From Fodinibacter sp963833495 (GTDB lineage: Bacteria > Actinomycetota > Actinomycetes > Actinomycetales > Dermatophilaceae), in contig CAWHYJ010000020.1 in assembly GCA_963833495.1 (NCBI GenBank), forward strand, positions 1 to 64,000: a DNA stretch of 64,000 bases, given 5' to 3'. The translations under genes and the position numbers were made by a program. The notes under the pieces were generated by a model that was not told where the DNA came from, did not search any database, and saw nothing but the letters and a program-made list of their open reading frames with translations. Shown here in pieces: positions 12,202-22,592 of this stretch; positions within the stretch are counted from its first letter, which is position 1; each line of letters begins with the position of its first letter.

Positions 12202-12205
<4 letters not shown>
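10178..12205 (+). CDS. glgE: Alpha-1,4-glucan:maltose-1-phosphate maltosyltransferase GlgE
   Basis: GH13_3 enzyme of 675 residues, intact, transferring maltosyl units from maltose 1-phosphate onto alpha-1,4-glucan. The N-terminal beta-sandwich (GRIPVLDVRPCVDNG) leads into the maltosyltransferase domain with WYELFPRSEG, DVVYLTPIHPIGQ and KKGPNNTL. The nucleophile is Asp396 in FRVDNPHTKP and the acid/base Glu425 in WLAEAFTQP. The start GTG is chosen from the TAGGTT box 7 nt upstream. The TGA overlaps the GTG of treS (GTGA). Order and couplings match the actinobacterial GlgE pathway: trehalose to maltose (TreS), to maltose 1-phosphate (Mak), to glucan (GlgE), then branching (GlgB). Confidence 0.95.
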
Positions 12206-13946
<1,741 letters not shown>

Positions 13947-13954
<8 letters not shown>

Positions 13955-15407
13955 GATCCACACCGGTGCGTCCCTCAGCCCGACCAAGGTCGAGCTGGTC
14001 TCGGGCTGGATGGGCGAGCAGCGCTGGTACGCCGCGAAGGGCCAGCAGCCCACGGCTGCGGCTGCTCGCGACCTGGCGCCTCGACGACCCCACCGGCGAG
14101 GTGGGGGTCGAGACGCTGGTCCTGGCCGACGAGGCCGGGCCCGAGCCGGTCGTCTACCAGGTGCCCCTCACCTACCGCGGCGAGCCGCTCGGCAGCGCCG
14201 ACCACGCCCTGGTCGGCACCATGGAGCACTCGGTGCTCGGCCGCCGCTGGGTCTACGACGGCCCGCACGACCCGGTCTACGCCGCGCAGCTGCTCGAGCT
14301 CGTGCAGGGCCGGGTGCAGGCCGCGTCGTCGAAGGTGTCCGGTGCGGTCGAGGAGTCCGTTGCCGGTGTGCCGCAACCGAGCTGGGGCACCGAGGTGCAC
14401 GTGCGCACCTCGCGCGTGCTGTCCGGTGAGCAGTCCAACACCTCGGTCATCCTCGACTGCGACCTGCCCGACGGCCACCACACCCCCCTCATCGTCAAGG
14501 TCTTCCGGATGCTCTCGCCCGGCGAGAACCCCGACGTCGTGCTGCAGGGCGCGCTCGTGGATGCCGGCTCCCGCCGGGTTCCCGCGGTCGTCGGGTCGGT
14601 CACCGGGCACTGGCCGCACCCGGGCACCGAGGGCGACCAGCCGGCATCCGGGCACCTCGCCTTCGCGCAGGAGTTCCTGCCCGGCGTCGAGGACGCCTGG
14701 CGCGTGGCGCTGCAGGCTGCCGAGGCGGGCACCGACTTCACCGGGCCGGCCCGCGCGCTGGGCGAGGCCACCGCCGAGGTGCACGACACCCTCGCGCGAG
14801 GCGCTCGGCACCGAGCCCACCACGCCCGAGCAGGCGGCGACGATCGTCGCCGAGATGCGGGCGCGCTTCGAGGCGGCCGTGGCCGAGGAGCCCGGGCTCG
14901 AGGACGTGCGGGGCCCGGTCGACGCGGTGCTCGACGCGGCCGCCGACGCGAAGCTGGCCTGCGCTGCAGCGCATCCACGGCGACTACCACCTCGGCCAGG
15001 TGCTGCACTCGCCCGAGCGGGGCTGGGTGCTGCTCGACTTCGAGGGCGAGCCGCTGCGGCCGCTCTCCGAGCGCTCGCTGCCCGACCAGTGGGTGCGCGA
15101 CGTCGCCGGGATGCTGCGCAGCTTCGACTACGTCGGCGGCACCCGCGAGCAGGCCGGCGGGGCCTCCGCCCGCGACTGGGTCAGCTCGGCCCAGCAGGCC
15201 TTCCTCGACGGCTACGCCGCCCGCGCCGGCCGCGACCCCCGCTCGCTCGGGGCCCTGCTGGCCGCGTTCGAGCTCGACAAGGCGATGTACGAGGTCGTCT
15301 ACGAGGCCCGCAACCGCCCGGGCTGGGTCGCCATCCCGCTCGGCGCCGTCCGCCGCCTCACCGCCCACTTCTCGCAGCACCCCACCACGCAAGGAGACCC
15401 GTCGTGA
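13947..15407 (+). CDS. mak: Maltokinase (Mak/Pep2), three frame breaks
   Basis: ATP-dependent kinase of about 486 residues making maltose 1-phosphate for GlgE; aminoglycoside-phosphotransferase fold with a maltokinase N-terminal cap. Visible pieces: VSGWMGEQRWYAAKG, WVYDGPHDPVYAAQLLELV, VRTSRVLSGEQSNTSVI, LIVKVFRMLSPGENPD, FLPGVEDAWRVAL, RIHGDYHLGQVLH (catalytic loop), WVLLDFEGEPLRPLSERS and RSFDYVG. Continuity requires frame changes near 14055, 14790 (extra G) and 14958 (extra T). All three are single-base events in an otherwise conserved protein, so sequence error is likelier than loss of function, since the flanking pathway genes are conserved. GTG 13947 overlaps the treS stop; the TGA overlaps the glgB GTG. 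Confidence 0.88.
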
Positions 15408-17598
15408 CCCCCACGCCCAGCCCCGAGGTCGGCGGCGCGATCACCGCCCTCGTCCAGGGACGCCACCAGCAGCCGCACGACCTCCTCGGCCAGCACCTCG
15501 AGCCCGGTGGGCTGCGGATCCGGGTGCTCAAGCCGCTGGCGCAGTCGGTGCGGGTGCGCTTCGAGGACGGCGCGGAGCTGGAGCTGGCGCACGAGGCCGA
15601 GGGCGTGTGGACCGCGGTGCGCCCCGACGCGACCCGAACCATGGACTACCGCCTGCTCGTGGCGTGGGCCGACGGCATCGAGCACCTGCAGGACGACCCC
15701 TACCGGTTCGCGCCGACCCTCGGCGAGGTCGACCTGCACCTGGTCAACGAGGGCCGCCACGAGCAGCTGTGGACCGTGCTCGGGGCGCGGCTGCACGAGT
15801 ACCCCGGCCCGATGGGCACCGTGCGCGGCGTGGCGTTCGCGGTGTGGGCGCCGCGGGCCAAGGCCGTGCGCGTCATCGGTGACTTCAACGACTGGGACGG
15901 CCGCATCCACCCGATGCGGCTGATCGGCTCCTCAGGGGTGTGGGAGCTGTTCGTGCCCGAGGTCGGCGTCGGCAACATCTACAAGTACGAGATCCGCGGC
16001 GCCGACGACGTCGTGCGCACCAAGGCCGACCCGATGGCGCGGCGCACCGAGTGCCCGCCCAACACCGGCTCGGTCGTCGACCACTCGGGCCACGAGTGGG
16101 CCGACACGACGTGGATGGACGAGCGCTCCGGGCGCAACCCCCACGACGGGCCGATGAGCGTCTACGAGGTGCACCTGGGCTCGTGGCGCCAGGGCATGTC
16201 GTACCGCGACCTCGCCGAGCACCTCGTCAACTACGTCGCCGACCTCGGCTTCACGCACGTCGAGCTGCTGCCGGTGATGGAGCACCCGTACGGCCCCTCG
16301 TGGGGCTACCAGGTCACCGGCTACTACGCGCCGACCGCGCGCTTCGGCACCCCCGACGACTTCAAGTACCTCGTCGACCGGCTGCACCAGGCCGGCATCG
16401 GCGTCATCCTCGACTGGGTGCCGGGGCACTTCCCGCGCGACGCGTTCGCGCTGGCCCGCTTCGACGGTCTGCCGCTCTACGAGCACCCCGACCCGCGCCG
16501 TGGCGACCAGCCCGACTGGGGCACCCACGTGTTCGACTTCGGCCGGCTCGAGGTGCGCAACTTCCTGGTCGCCAACGCGCTCTACTGGCTCGAGGAGTTC
16601 CACGTCGACGGGCTGCGGGTCGACGCCGTCGCCTCGATGCTCTACCTCGACTACTCGCGCAAGGACGGCGAGTGGATCCCCAACGTGCACGGCGGCCGAG
16701 AGCACCTCGAGGCCATCGGCCTGCTCCAGGAGGCCAACGCCACGTCGTACAAGCGCGTGCCCGGCATCGTCACCATCGCCGAGGAGTCCACCTCGTGGCC
16801 GGGGGTCACCAAGGAGACCTCGAGCGGCGGGCTCGGCTTCGGGCTGAAGTGGAACATGGGCTGGATGAACGACACCCTCCGGTACCTCAAGGAGGAGCCG
16901 ATCCACCGGCAGTACCACCACAACCTGCTCACCTTCTCGCTGATGTACGCCTTCAGCGAGAACTACCTGCTGCCGATCAGCCACGACGAGGTCGTGCACG
17001 GCAAGGGCTCGCTGCTGACCAAGATCCCCGGGTCGCGCGAGGACCAGCTCGCCACGCTGCGGGCCTTCCTGGCCTACATGTGGAGCCACCCCGGCAAGCA
17101 GCTGCTCTTCATGGGCTGCGAGTTCGCCCAGCCCGGCGAGTGGGCCGACGGCCGCTCGCTCGACTGGTGGCTGCTCGACCACGCCGCGCACTACCGGGTG
17201 CACGCCCTGGTCAAGGAGCTCAACCGGTCTACCGCGAGCACCCCGCGATGTGGCAGCTCGACTCGCAGCCGGCCGGTTTCCGCTGGCTCGACGCCGACGA
17301 CAACACCGGCAACGTGCTGTCCTACCTGCGCTTCGCCCAGGCCGACCAGCAGGGCGACGTCGTCGCCACGGTGGTCAACTACAGCGGCGACGACAAGGCC
17401 TGGGTGCGGGTCGGGGTGCCGCGCGGCGGCCGCTGGGAGGTCGTGCTCGACACCAGCGGCTTCGACGAGGGCAGCAGCCCCAGCCAGGCCGGCGCTGTGC
17501 TCGATGCCGAGGCGTCGCCGTGGCACGACCAGCCGTACTCCGTGACGGTGCGGGTCGCCGCGCTGGCCACGCTCTACCTGGCGCCCGCCGCGAGCTGA
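15404..17598 (+). CDS. glgB: 1,4-alpha-glucan branching enzyme GlgB (one frame break)
   Basis: GH13_9 branching enzyme of about 731 residues. N-terminal CBM48-type region (AVWAPRAKAVRVIGDFNDWDG), then MSVYEVHLGSW, HVELLPVMEHPYGPSWGYQ, DWVPGHFPRDAFAL, the nucleophile in DGLRVDAVASMLYLDYSR, the acid/base in VTIAEESTSWPGV, and NYLLPISHDEVVHGKGS. A missing G near 17227-17230 breaks the frame between LVKELNR and VYREHPAMWQLD. The downstream reading frame is the normal C-terminal beta-domain ending in TLYLAPAAS. It is the last gene of the glgE-treS-mak-glgB operon; the GTG start overlaps the mak stop. Confidence 0.93.
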
Positions 17599-17620
17599 GC
17601 CGGATCCGGCGCGCGAGGTG

Positions 17621-17636
17621 CGACCGGCATCGGTCG
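17621..17636. terminator. Short hairpin between convergent glgB and sulfur operon
   Basis: CGACCG-GCAT-CGGTCG forms a perfect 6-bp stem with a 4-nt loop, midway between two convergent genes. There is no T tract. It may be a weak or factor-assisted terminator. Confidence 0.4.
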
Positions 17637-17661
17637 GCCTGGGGTGTCCCGGGCGGCTCGG

Positions 17662-18230
17662 TCAGATGAAGAGGAGCTGGGCGCCCTCGGTGAGCTCGAT
17701 GAAGTCGCTCGCCGAGATGATCGCCTCGACACCCTCGTAGAGGTCGTCCTGCGTGAGGTGGTTCATGTCGGCGGACATCCGGCAGGCCCAGAGGTGGGCG
17801 CCTGAGGCGGAGAGCAGCTCGAGGAACTCAGGCACCTCGGGCACGTCCTGCTCGGCGATCTGCTTCTTGAGCATCGTGGTGGCGGCGGCCGTGGCGCCGG
17901 GCAGGGCGCCGAGCATGTGGTGGATGCCCATGCCGCTGTGGCCCGGCGGGTGCATCGCGGTGTTGCCGACGAAGGAGAACTTCAGGTCGCCCATCGTCGC
18001 CTTGTTGATCATGTCGAAGCCCCAGAAGGTGAAGAACAGGTGGGTCTCGACCCCTTCACCCAGGGCGGCGTTGGCGAGGATCAGGCCCGGGTAGGCCATG
18101 TCGAGGTTGCCCTTGGAGCAGATGATGGCGAGCTTGCGGCCTTCACTGGCTCGGGTTGTCGAACGACGGGACGATCATCGGGGGCGGGACGGCATCCGGT
18201 GGGGTCGGCAGGTCGGGTCGTGGCGGTCAT
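17662..18230 (-). CDS. DsrE/DsrF-like sulfur-relay family protein (5' end frame-disrupted)
   Basis: The clear part (18099 down to 17662) reads MAYPGLILANAAL, THLFFTFWGFDMI, GIHHMLGALPGA, SGAHLWACRMSADM, typical of the DsrE/F/H-like family that carries or transfers sulfane sulfur; the Cys of WACRMS is the probable reactive residue. Family similarity continues upstream as GRKLAIICSKGNLD, but that frame meets a stop before any start codon. Reading ATG 18230 with frame changes near 18190 and 18143 gives MTATTRPADPT, then PPPMIVPSFDNPS, then EGRKLAIICSKG, so I place the start at 18230. It lies 3 nt after the TusE-like gene and is third in an operon with it and a sulfide:quinone-oxidoreductase-like gene. 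Confidence 0.72.
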
Positions 18231-18233
18231 GGC

Positions 18234-18560
18234 TCAGACACATCCCTTCGGCTTGGGCAGCCCGGAGACGTAGGCCATCTTCTTGGCAGGCTTGCCGGGG
18301 AACAGCGCGAACAGCTCCTTGACCGGGGTGCCGGTCTGGGTCGACACGCGGCGCAGCGTCGCGGTCTCGCCCTGCACGGCGTAGTCGTCGCGCAGGAAGC
18401 GGATGAGGGTCCAGTGCGCGTCGGTGAGCTCCAGGCCGATCGCCGTGGCGAGCTCGGGCGCGAGCGACTCGTCCCACTGGGCGGGCTGGGTGAGGAAGCC
18501 CTCCTCGTTCACGTCGACCTGGTGGCCGGCGATCATGGTGGTGGTCATGGTGGTCTGCAT
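18234..18560 (-). CDS. TusE/DsrC/DsvC family sulfur-carrier protein
   Basis: Protein of 108 residues ending in GLPKPKGCV. The penultimate Cys107 on the flexible C-terminal arm is the sulfur-binding residue of the DsrC/TusE family. Upstream it has the typical FLTQPAQWDE and LTDAHWTLIRFLRDDY motifs. The second conserved Cys of true DsrC (about ten residues before the C-terminus) is absent (MAYVSGLP), so it is a one-cysteine TusE-type carrier. ATG 18560 follows a CAGGAG site. Between the flavoprotein gene and the DsrE-like gene it probably passes persulfide sulfur along a relay. Confidence 0.85.
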   Translation of the reverse strand: MQTTMTTTMIAGHQVDVNEEGFLTQPAQWDESLAPELATAIGLELTDAHWTLIRFLRDDYAVQGETATLRRVSTQTGTPVKELFALFPGKPAKKMAYVSGLPKPKGCV

Positions 18561-18582
18561 CTCCTGTCGGGAGGGGGTGGGG

Positions 18583-19827
18583 TCAGGCGGGGTTCTTGCC
18601 GGTCATCGACATCGCGGCGGGCAGCCCGAGGGGGCGACCGGGGAGCAGGGCGTTCCAGTAGATGTGCCGGAACGCGAGCTTGCCGAGGTGGTTGGCGCGT
18701 GACTCGCCCAGCAGCGTCATCGGGCCCACCTTGGGGAAGGGGAAGTGACCGGTCAGGGGCTGGGTGTCGTAGTTGAAGTCCAGGAGCAGCGCCTTCTGGT
18801 GCCCCGACTCGACGAAGCAGTTGGCGTGCCCGTCGAAGGAGTGGGTCATCGGCCGGCCGGCGGCCATCTGCAGGAAGTTCTCGACGAAGACCTCGACGGA
18901 GAAGTGCGCGACCGAGCCGGCCTTGGAGGTGGGCAGGTTGCCCGCGTCACCGAGGGCCCAGATCTCCGGATGGGCTGTCGCCTGCATCGTGTGCTTGTCG
19001 ACCGGAACGTAGTTGAGCTCGTCGCCCAGGCCAGAGCGGGCGACGAAGTCGGCACCCATGTTCAGTGGGACGGTGACGAGCAGGTCGTAGGCGATCTCGC
19101 GCTCGTCGTAGGAGACGATCACCTTCCGGTCCTGGTCGATCCGCTCGACCATGAAGTCGGGCTCGACGGTGACGCCCTTCTCCTCGAGCATCGAGCCCAG
19201 GGCGGCGCTGGCGACCGGTTTGGTGAACGCCCCGTCGAGCGGGGTCACGTAGACGATCTCGGTGCGGTCACGCAGTCCGCGCTGGGTGAGGAAGTCGTCG
19301 GCGAGGAAGGTGAACTCGAGCGGGGCGACGGGGCACTTGATCGGCATCTCGGTGATGTGCACGACGAGCCGCCCACCGCTGAACGCGGCGAGCTGGTCGT
19401 GCAGGGCCAGCGCGCCCTCGTAGGTGTAGAACTCGCCGATCTCCCGGTGCCACTGCGGGCCGAGCGTGCCGGGCACCTGGTCGGGGCGCGGCGTGGTGCC
19501 GGTGGCGATGACCAGCTGGTCGTACGGCAGGTCACGGCCGCCGGCCAGGTGCACGACCCGGGCGTCGGCGTCGACCCGGTCGACCTCGGCGAGCACCAGC
19601 TCGACGCCCGACCCGATGAAGGGGTGCTTCTCGCGACGGACCTGCTCGGGGCTGTTGGTGCCGAACGCCATGAACAGGTAGCCCGGCTGGTAGTCGTGGA
19701 TGTCGTCGCGGTCGACGACGGTGATGGTCCAGTCGGTGGTGGGCAGGGCCCGGCGGAGCTTGTTGACGACCATGGTGCCGGCCGTGCCCGCGCCGAGCAC
19801 CACGAGGTTCTTCATGGGGGTGGGCAT
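18583..19827 (-). CDS. Sulfide:quinone-oxidoreductase-like FAD flavoprotein
   Basis: Intact two-Rossmann-fold flavoprotein of 414 residues in the SQR / FCSD-like group, predicted to oxidise sulfide or a persulfide and reduce quinone. N-terminal FAD motif VVLGAGTAGTMV, VDRDDIHDYQPGYLF, ATGTTPRPDQVP, MPIKCPVAPLEF (a conserved Cys), and EIWALGDAGNLPTSKAGSVAHF (second FAD-binding signature). A second Cys sits in HANCFVESG; the third catalytic Cys of classical SQR is not seen. The start MPTPMKNL at 19827 is supported by a TATACC box 7 nt upstream that overlaps a CsoR/CstR-like operator. First gene of the operon with the TusE-like and DsrE-like genes. Confidence 0.82.
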   Translation of the reverse strand: MPTPMKNLVVLGAGTAGTMVVNKLRRALPTTDWTITVVDRDDIHDYQPGYLFMAFGTNSPEQVRREKHPFIGSGVELVLAEVDRVDADARVVHLAGGRDLPYDQLVIATGTTPRPDQVPGTLGPQWHREIGEFYTYEGALALHDQLAAFSGGRLVVHITEMPIKCPVAPLEFTFLADDFLTQRGLRDRTEIVYVTPLDGAFTKPVASAALGSMLEEKGVTVEPDFMVERIDQDRKVIVSYDEREIAYDLLVTVPLNMGADFVARSGLGDELNYVPVDKHTMQATAHPEIWALGDAGNLPTSKAGSVAHFSVEVFVENFLQMAAGRPMTHSFDGHANCFVESGHQKALLLDFNYDTQPLTGHFPFPKVGPMTLLGESRANHLGKLAFRHIYWNALLPGRPLGLPAAMSMTGKNPA

Positions 19828-19834
19828 GTCTTCA

Positions 19835-19840
19835 GGTATA
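19835..19840 (-). promoter_or_regulatory. -10-like TATACC of the sulfur operon
   Basis: Minus-strand TATACC ends 7 nt before the ATG at 19827, implying a leaderless mRNA. Its first bases overlap the operator at 19838-19853, so a bound repressor would block the promoter. Confidence 0.55.
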
Positions 19841-19853
19841 CCCCTACGGGTAT
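19838..19853. promoter_or_regulatory. CsoR/CstR-type operator palindrome
   Basis: ATACCC-CTAC-GGGTAT has perfect 6-bp half-sites around a 4-nt centre. This is the G/C-run palindrome bound by CsoR-family tetramers, including CstR, the persulfide sensor that represses sulfide-oxidation operons. It sits over the promoter of the SQR-TusE-DsrE-like operon and 69 nt upstream of the divergent pgm. A copper-type CsoR target cannot be excluded from the sequence alone, but the gene content favours CstR. Confidence 0.7.
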
Positions 19854-19921
19854 TTATCCCGCGGTGACCCGGGCCACCGCTGAGGTGTGATCCCGGCGAC
19901 ACCTCTGACAGGATCGGAGGC

Positions 19922-21586
19922 ATGAACGCGCCCCGTGCCGGACACCTCGCCCAACCCTCCGACCTCGTCGACGTGGCCTCCCTCGTCACGGCCTACTACA
20001 CGCGCCAGCCAGACCCCGAGAACGTCGACGAGCAGGTGGCGTTCGGTACCTCTGGCCATCGCGGCTCCAGCCTGAAGACCTCGTTCAACGAGGCGCACAT
20101 CCTGGCCACCACGCAGGCGATCTGCGAGTACCGGCGCGAGCAGGGCTTCGACGGGCCGCTGTTCATCGGGCGCGACACCCACGGCCTGTCCGAGCCGGCC
20201 TGGGCCACCGCGCTCGAGGTGCTGGTCGCCAACGACGTCACGGTGCTCGTCGACTCGCGCGACCGCTACACCCCCACGCCGGCGGTGTCGCACGCCATCC
20301 TCACGGCCAACCGGGGCAAGGTCACCGGTGTCGACGGGATGCCGGCGCACGCCGGCCTCGCCGACGGCATCGTGGTCACGCCCTCGCACAACCCGCCGAG
20401 CGACGGCGGGTTCAAGTACAACCCGCCGCACGGTGGGCCGGCCGACTCCGACGCCACGAAGGTGATCGCCGCCCGGGCCAACGAGCTGATCCGCGCCGGG
20501 CTCGAGGGCGTGAAGCGGGTGCCGTTCGCGCGGGCCCGGGCCGCGGCATCCGGCTACGACTTCCTGGCCACCTACGTCGACGACCTGCCCAACGTGCTCG
20601 ACATCGACGCGATCCGTGGGTCCGCCCTGCGGATCGGCGCCGACCCGCTCGGCGGGGCGTCGGTCGACTACTGGGGGGCCATCGGTGAGCGGCACGGCCT
20701 CGACCTCACGGTCGTCAACCCGCTCGTCGACGCGACCTGGCGGTTCATGACGCTCGACTGGGACGGCAAGATCCGGATGGACTGCTCCTCCCCGTCGGCG
20801 ATGGCCAGCCTGATCGCCCAGCGCGACGTCTACGACATCGCCACCGGCAACGACGCGGATGCCGACCGGCACGGCATCGTGACCCCGGATGCCGGCCTGC
20901 TCAACCCCAACCACTACCTCGCCGTCGCGATCCAGTACCTCTACGGCGGCGCGCGGCCCCAGTGGCGTGAGGACGGCTTCATCGGCAAGACGCTGGTGTC
21001 GAGCTCGATGATCGACCGGGTCGCCGACGACCTCGGCCGCCGGCTGGTCGAGGTGCCGGTCGGCTTCAAGTGGTTCGTGCCGGGGCTGCTCGACGGGTCG
21101 GGCCCGTTCGGCGGTGAGGAGTCGGCCGGGGCCTCGTTCCTGCGGCACGACGGGTCGGTGTGGACCACCGACAAGGACGGCATCCTGCTGGCCCTGCTCG
21201 GCTCGGAGATCCAGGCGCGCACCGGCAAGAGCCCGAGCGAGCACTACCGCTCGCTCGTCGAGCGGCACGGTGAGCCCGCCTACGCCCGCATCGACGCCGC
21301 CGCGACCCGCGAGGAGAAGGCCAAGCTGGGTGCCCTCTCCCCCGACGACGTGTCGGCGCAGTCGCTGGCCGGCGAGCCGATCACCGCCAAGCTCACCGAG
21401 GCCCCCGGCAACGGGGCCGCCATCGGCGGGCTCAAGGTGGTCACCGAGTCGGCCTGGTTCGCCGCCCGGCCCAGCGGGACCGAGGACGTCTACAAGATCT
21501 ACGCCGAGTCCTTCCGCGGGCCCGACCACCTCGCGCAGGTGCAGGCCGAGGCCAAGGAGGTCGTCTCGGCCGCCCTCGGCGGCTGA
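19922..21586 (+). CDS. pgm: Phosphoglucomutase (alpha-D-glucose phosphate-specific)
   Basis: Intact phosphohexomutase of 554 residues interconverting glucose 1-phosphate and glucose 6-phosphate. QVAFGTSGHRGSS is the N-terminal substrate loop; the phosphoserine is Ser155 in VTPSHNPPSDGGFKYNPPHGG; the metal loop is GNDADADRHGIV; the sugar-binding loop is GGEESAG; the phosphate loop is ARPSGTEDVYKIYAES. It links GlgP (glucose 1-phosphate producer) and glycogen synthesis to central metabolism. ATG 19922 has GGAGG very close and a CAGGAT hexamer 7 nt upstream, so it may also be leaderless. Confidence 0.95.
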   Translation: MNAPRAGHLAQPSDLVDVASLVTAYYTRQPDPENVDEQVAFGTSGHRGSSLKTSFNEAHILATTQAICEYRREQGFDGPLFIGRDTHGLSEPAWATALEVLVANDVTVLVDSRDRYTPTPAVSHAILTANRGKVTGVDGMPAHAGLADGIVVTPSHNPPSDGGFKYNPPHGGPADSDATKVIAARANELIRAGLEGVKRVPFARARAAASGYDFLATYVDDLPNVLDIDAIRGSALRIGADPLGGASVDYWGAIGERHGLDLTVVNPLVDATWRFMTLDWDGKIRMDCSSPSAMASLIAQRDVYDIATGNDADADRHGIVTPDAGLLNPNHYLAVAIQYLYGGARPQWREDGFIGKTLVSSSMIDRVADDLGRRLVEVPVGFKWFVPGLLDGSGPFGGEESAGASFLRHDGSVWTTDKDGILLALLGSEIQARTGKSPSEHYRSLVERHGEPAYARIDAAATREEKAKLGALSPDDVSAQSLAGEPITAKLTEAPGNGAAIGGLKVVTESAWFAARPSGTEDVYKIYAESFRGPDHLAQVQAEAKEVVSAALGG

Positions 21587-21655
21587 GCCCCCGGGGACGT
21601 GTATTCCCGGGCTCGAGCTCGGGCCGCCGCGGGTAGTGCGTGGCGGCCCTCGGCG

Positions 21656-21985
21656 CTGCTGCGCTCCGGTGCAGCAGTACGGAGCCCGAGTGAACCACCA
21701 CGTCGCGTCCTCACGCCTGCTGCGCCCAGGCGCACCAGCGCCGAGGCCAACCCGGCCACCCCCTCTCACCCTCACTGCTGCTGCTTCACGCTGCAGTAGC
21801 GCCGAGGCCAACCCGGCCACCCCCTCTCACCCTCACTGCTGCTGCTTCACGCTGCAGTAGCGCCGAGGCCCAGCCAGCCACCCCTTGGCACCCTCACTGC
21901 TGCTTCGCCACGGTGCAGCAGCAGTGAGCCTCAGGAGCCATCCACCGGCAGCCCGGTTCTGCTGCGCCAGAACGCAGCAGAACCG
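21656..21985. repeat. Six-unit array of about-61-bp hairpin repeats
   Basis: This fills the 409-bp gap between convergent pgm and the XRE gene. Units 3 and 4 are exact 61-bp tandem copies (starts at 21737, 21798 and 21859). Units 1, 2, 5 and 6 are diverged but keep a CTGCTGC-like arm, a GCAGCAG-like arm and usually a following CCGAGGC. Stems: 21656-21662 with 21671-21677; 21721-21726 with 21729-21734; 21774-21778 with 21793-21797; 21835-21839 with 21854-21858; 21893-21903 with 21918-21928 (11 bp); 21954-21966 with 21973-21985 (13 bp, perfect). Arm sequences change between units while pairing is kept. There is no T tract after any stem. Small ORFs through the array are compositional. Confidence 0.8.
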
Positions 21986-21995
21986 AGGCGTCGGC

Positions 21996-22514
21996 TCACA
22001 CCTCTCCTGACGCGTCGCCCGTGCCAGCAGGTTCATCCTCAGCTGCAACAGCGGCGGCCGCGCACTCGGCGAGTAGGTCCGCCAGGTTCTCGGGCCATCC
22101 TCCACGCCTGCGGTAGGTCCAGATCGGCGCCAGGGCGCTGCGATCATGACGGTGCCGTGCCCACCACTTTCGATGCCTGACCTCCAGCACGTCTTGCTCC
22201 AGGTGGGCCGGTAGGCGCCGGAACCCGCGGTCCACCGCGTGCTCGTGCGGTTCCTCAACGTCGGCCCACTCCTCGGGGTCGCACGCCACGACAGCGAGCC
22301 GGAAACCCATGCCGCGCAACACGCCGTCGACCCGAGCCAGAGCCGGTGCGACGTGGCCGCTCTCCCAGCGACCCACCTTGGCGGCATCCCAGCCGAGCGA
22401 ATCCGCCAGCTCCCGCTGGCTCAGCCGCAGCCGTCGGCGAGCTAGTCGGAAGGCGACGCCCACAGCATCCTGTGGATCGTCGTACGGGGTGAGGTCCATG
22501 GGGTCAGCAGACAC
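21996..22514 (-). CDS. XRE-family helix-turn-helix protein
   Basis: Protein of 172 residues with an N-terminal Cro/C1-type HTH (about residues 18-70: AFRLARRRLRLSQRELADSLGWDAAKVGRWESG, AP, LARVDGVLRGMG). The C-terminal part, rich in Trp, Arg and His (RHRKWWARHRHD), is not recognisable. GTG 22514 or ATG 22499 could be the start; neither has a good ribosome site. Its 3' end abuts the hairpin array at 21656-21985. Targets unknown. Confidence 0.75.
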   Translation of the reverse strand: MSADPMDLTPYDDPQDAVGVAFRLARRRLRLSQRELADSLGWDAAKVGRWESGHVAPALARVDGVLRGMGFRLAVVACDPEEWADVEEPHEHAVDRGFRRLPAHLEQDVLEVRHRKWWARHRHDRSALAPIWTYRRRGGWPENLADLLAECAAAAVAAEDEPAGTGDASGEV

Positions 22515-22592
22515 CCGGCCACTCGACGCCAGAACCGCGGCACTGCACCTGTGGACGGCCGGCGGCCAGTCACACCGCCTGTGGACCGCTCC

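Noticed and set aside
18583..19827. Calling the flavoprotein a classical SQR with certainty
   Set aside because: Only two of the expected conserved cysteines were found, so related FAD oxidoreductases remain possible; named as SQR-like.
21656..21985. CRISPR array or integron attC array
   Set aside because: Units are diverged, there are no constant-length unique spacers between identical repeats, and no attC core (RYYYAAC/GTTRRRY) or integrase or cas gene is present.
22535..22592. Pair of CCTGTGGAC words resembling DnaA boxes
   Set aside because: Only two imperfect copies about 30 bp apart, with no AT-rich region and no replication genes nearby.
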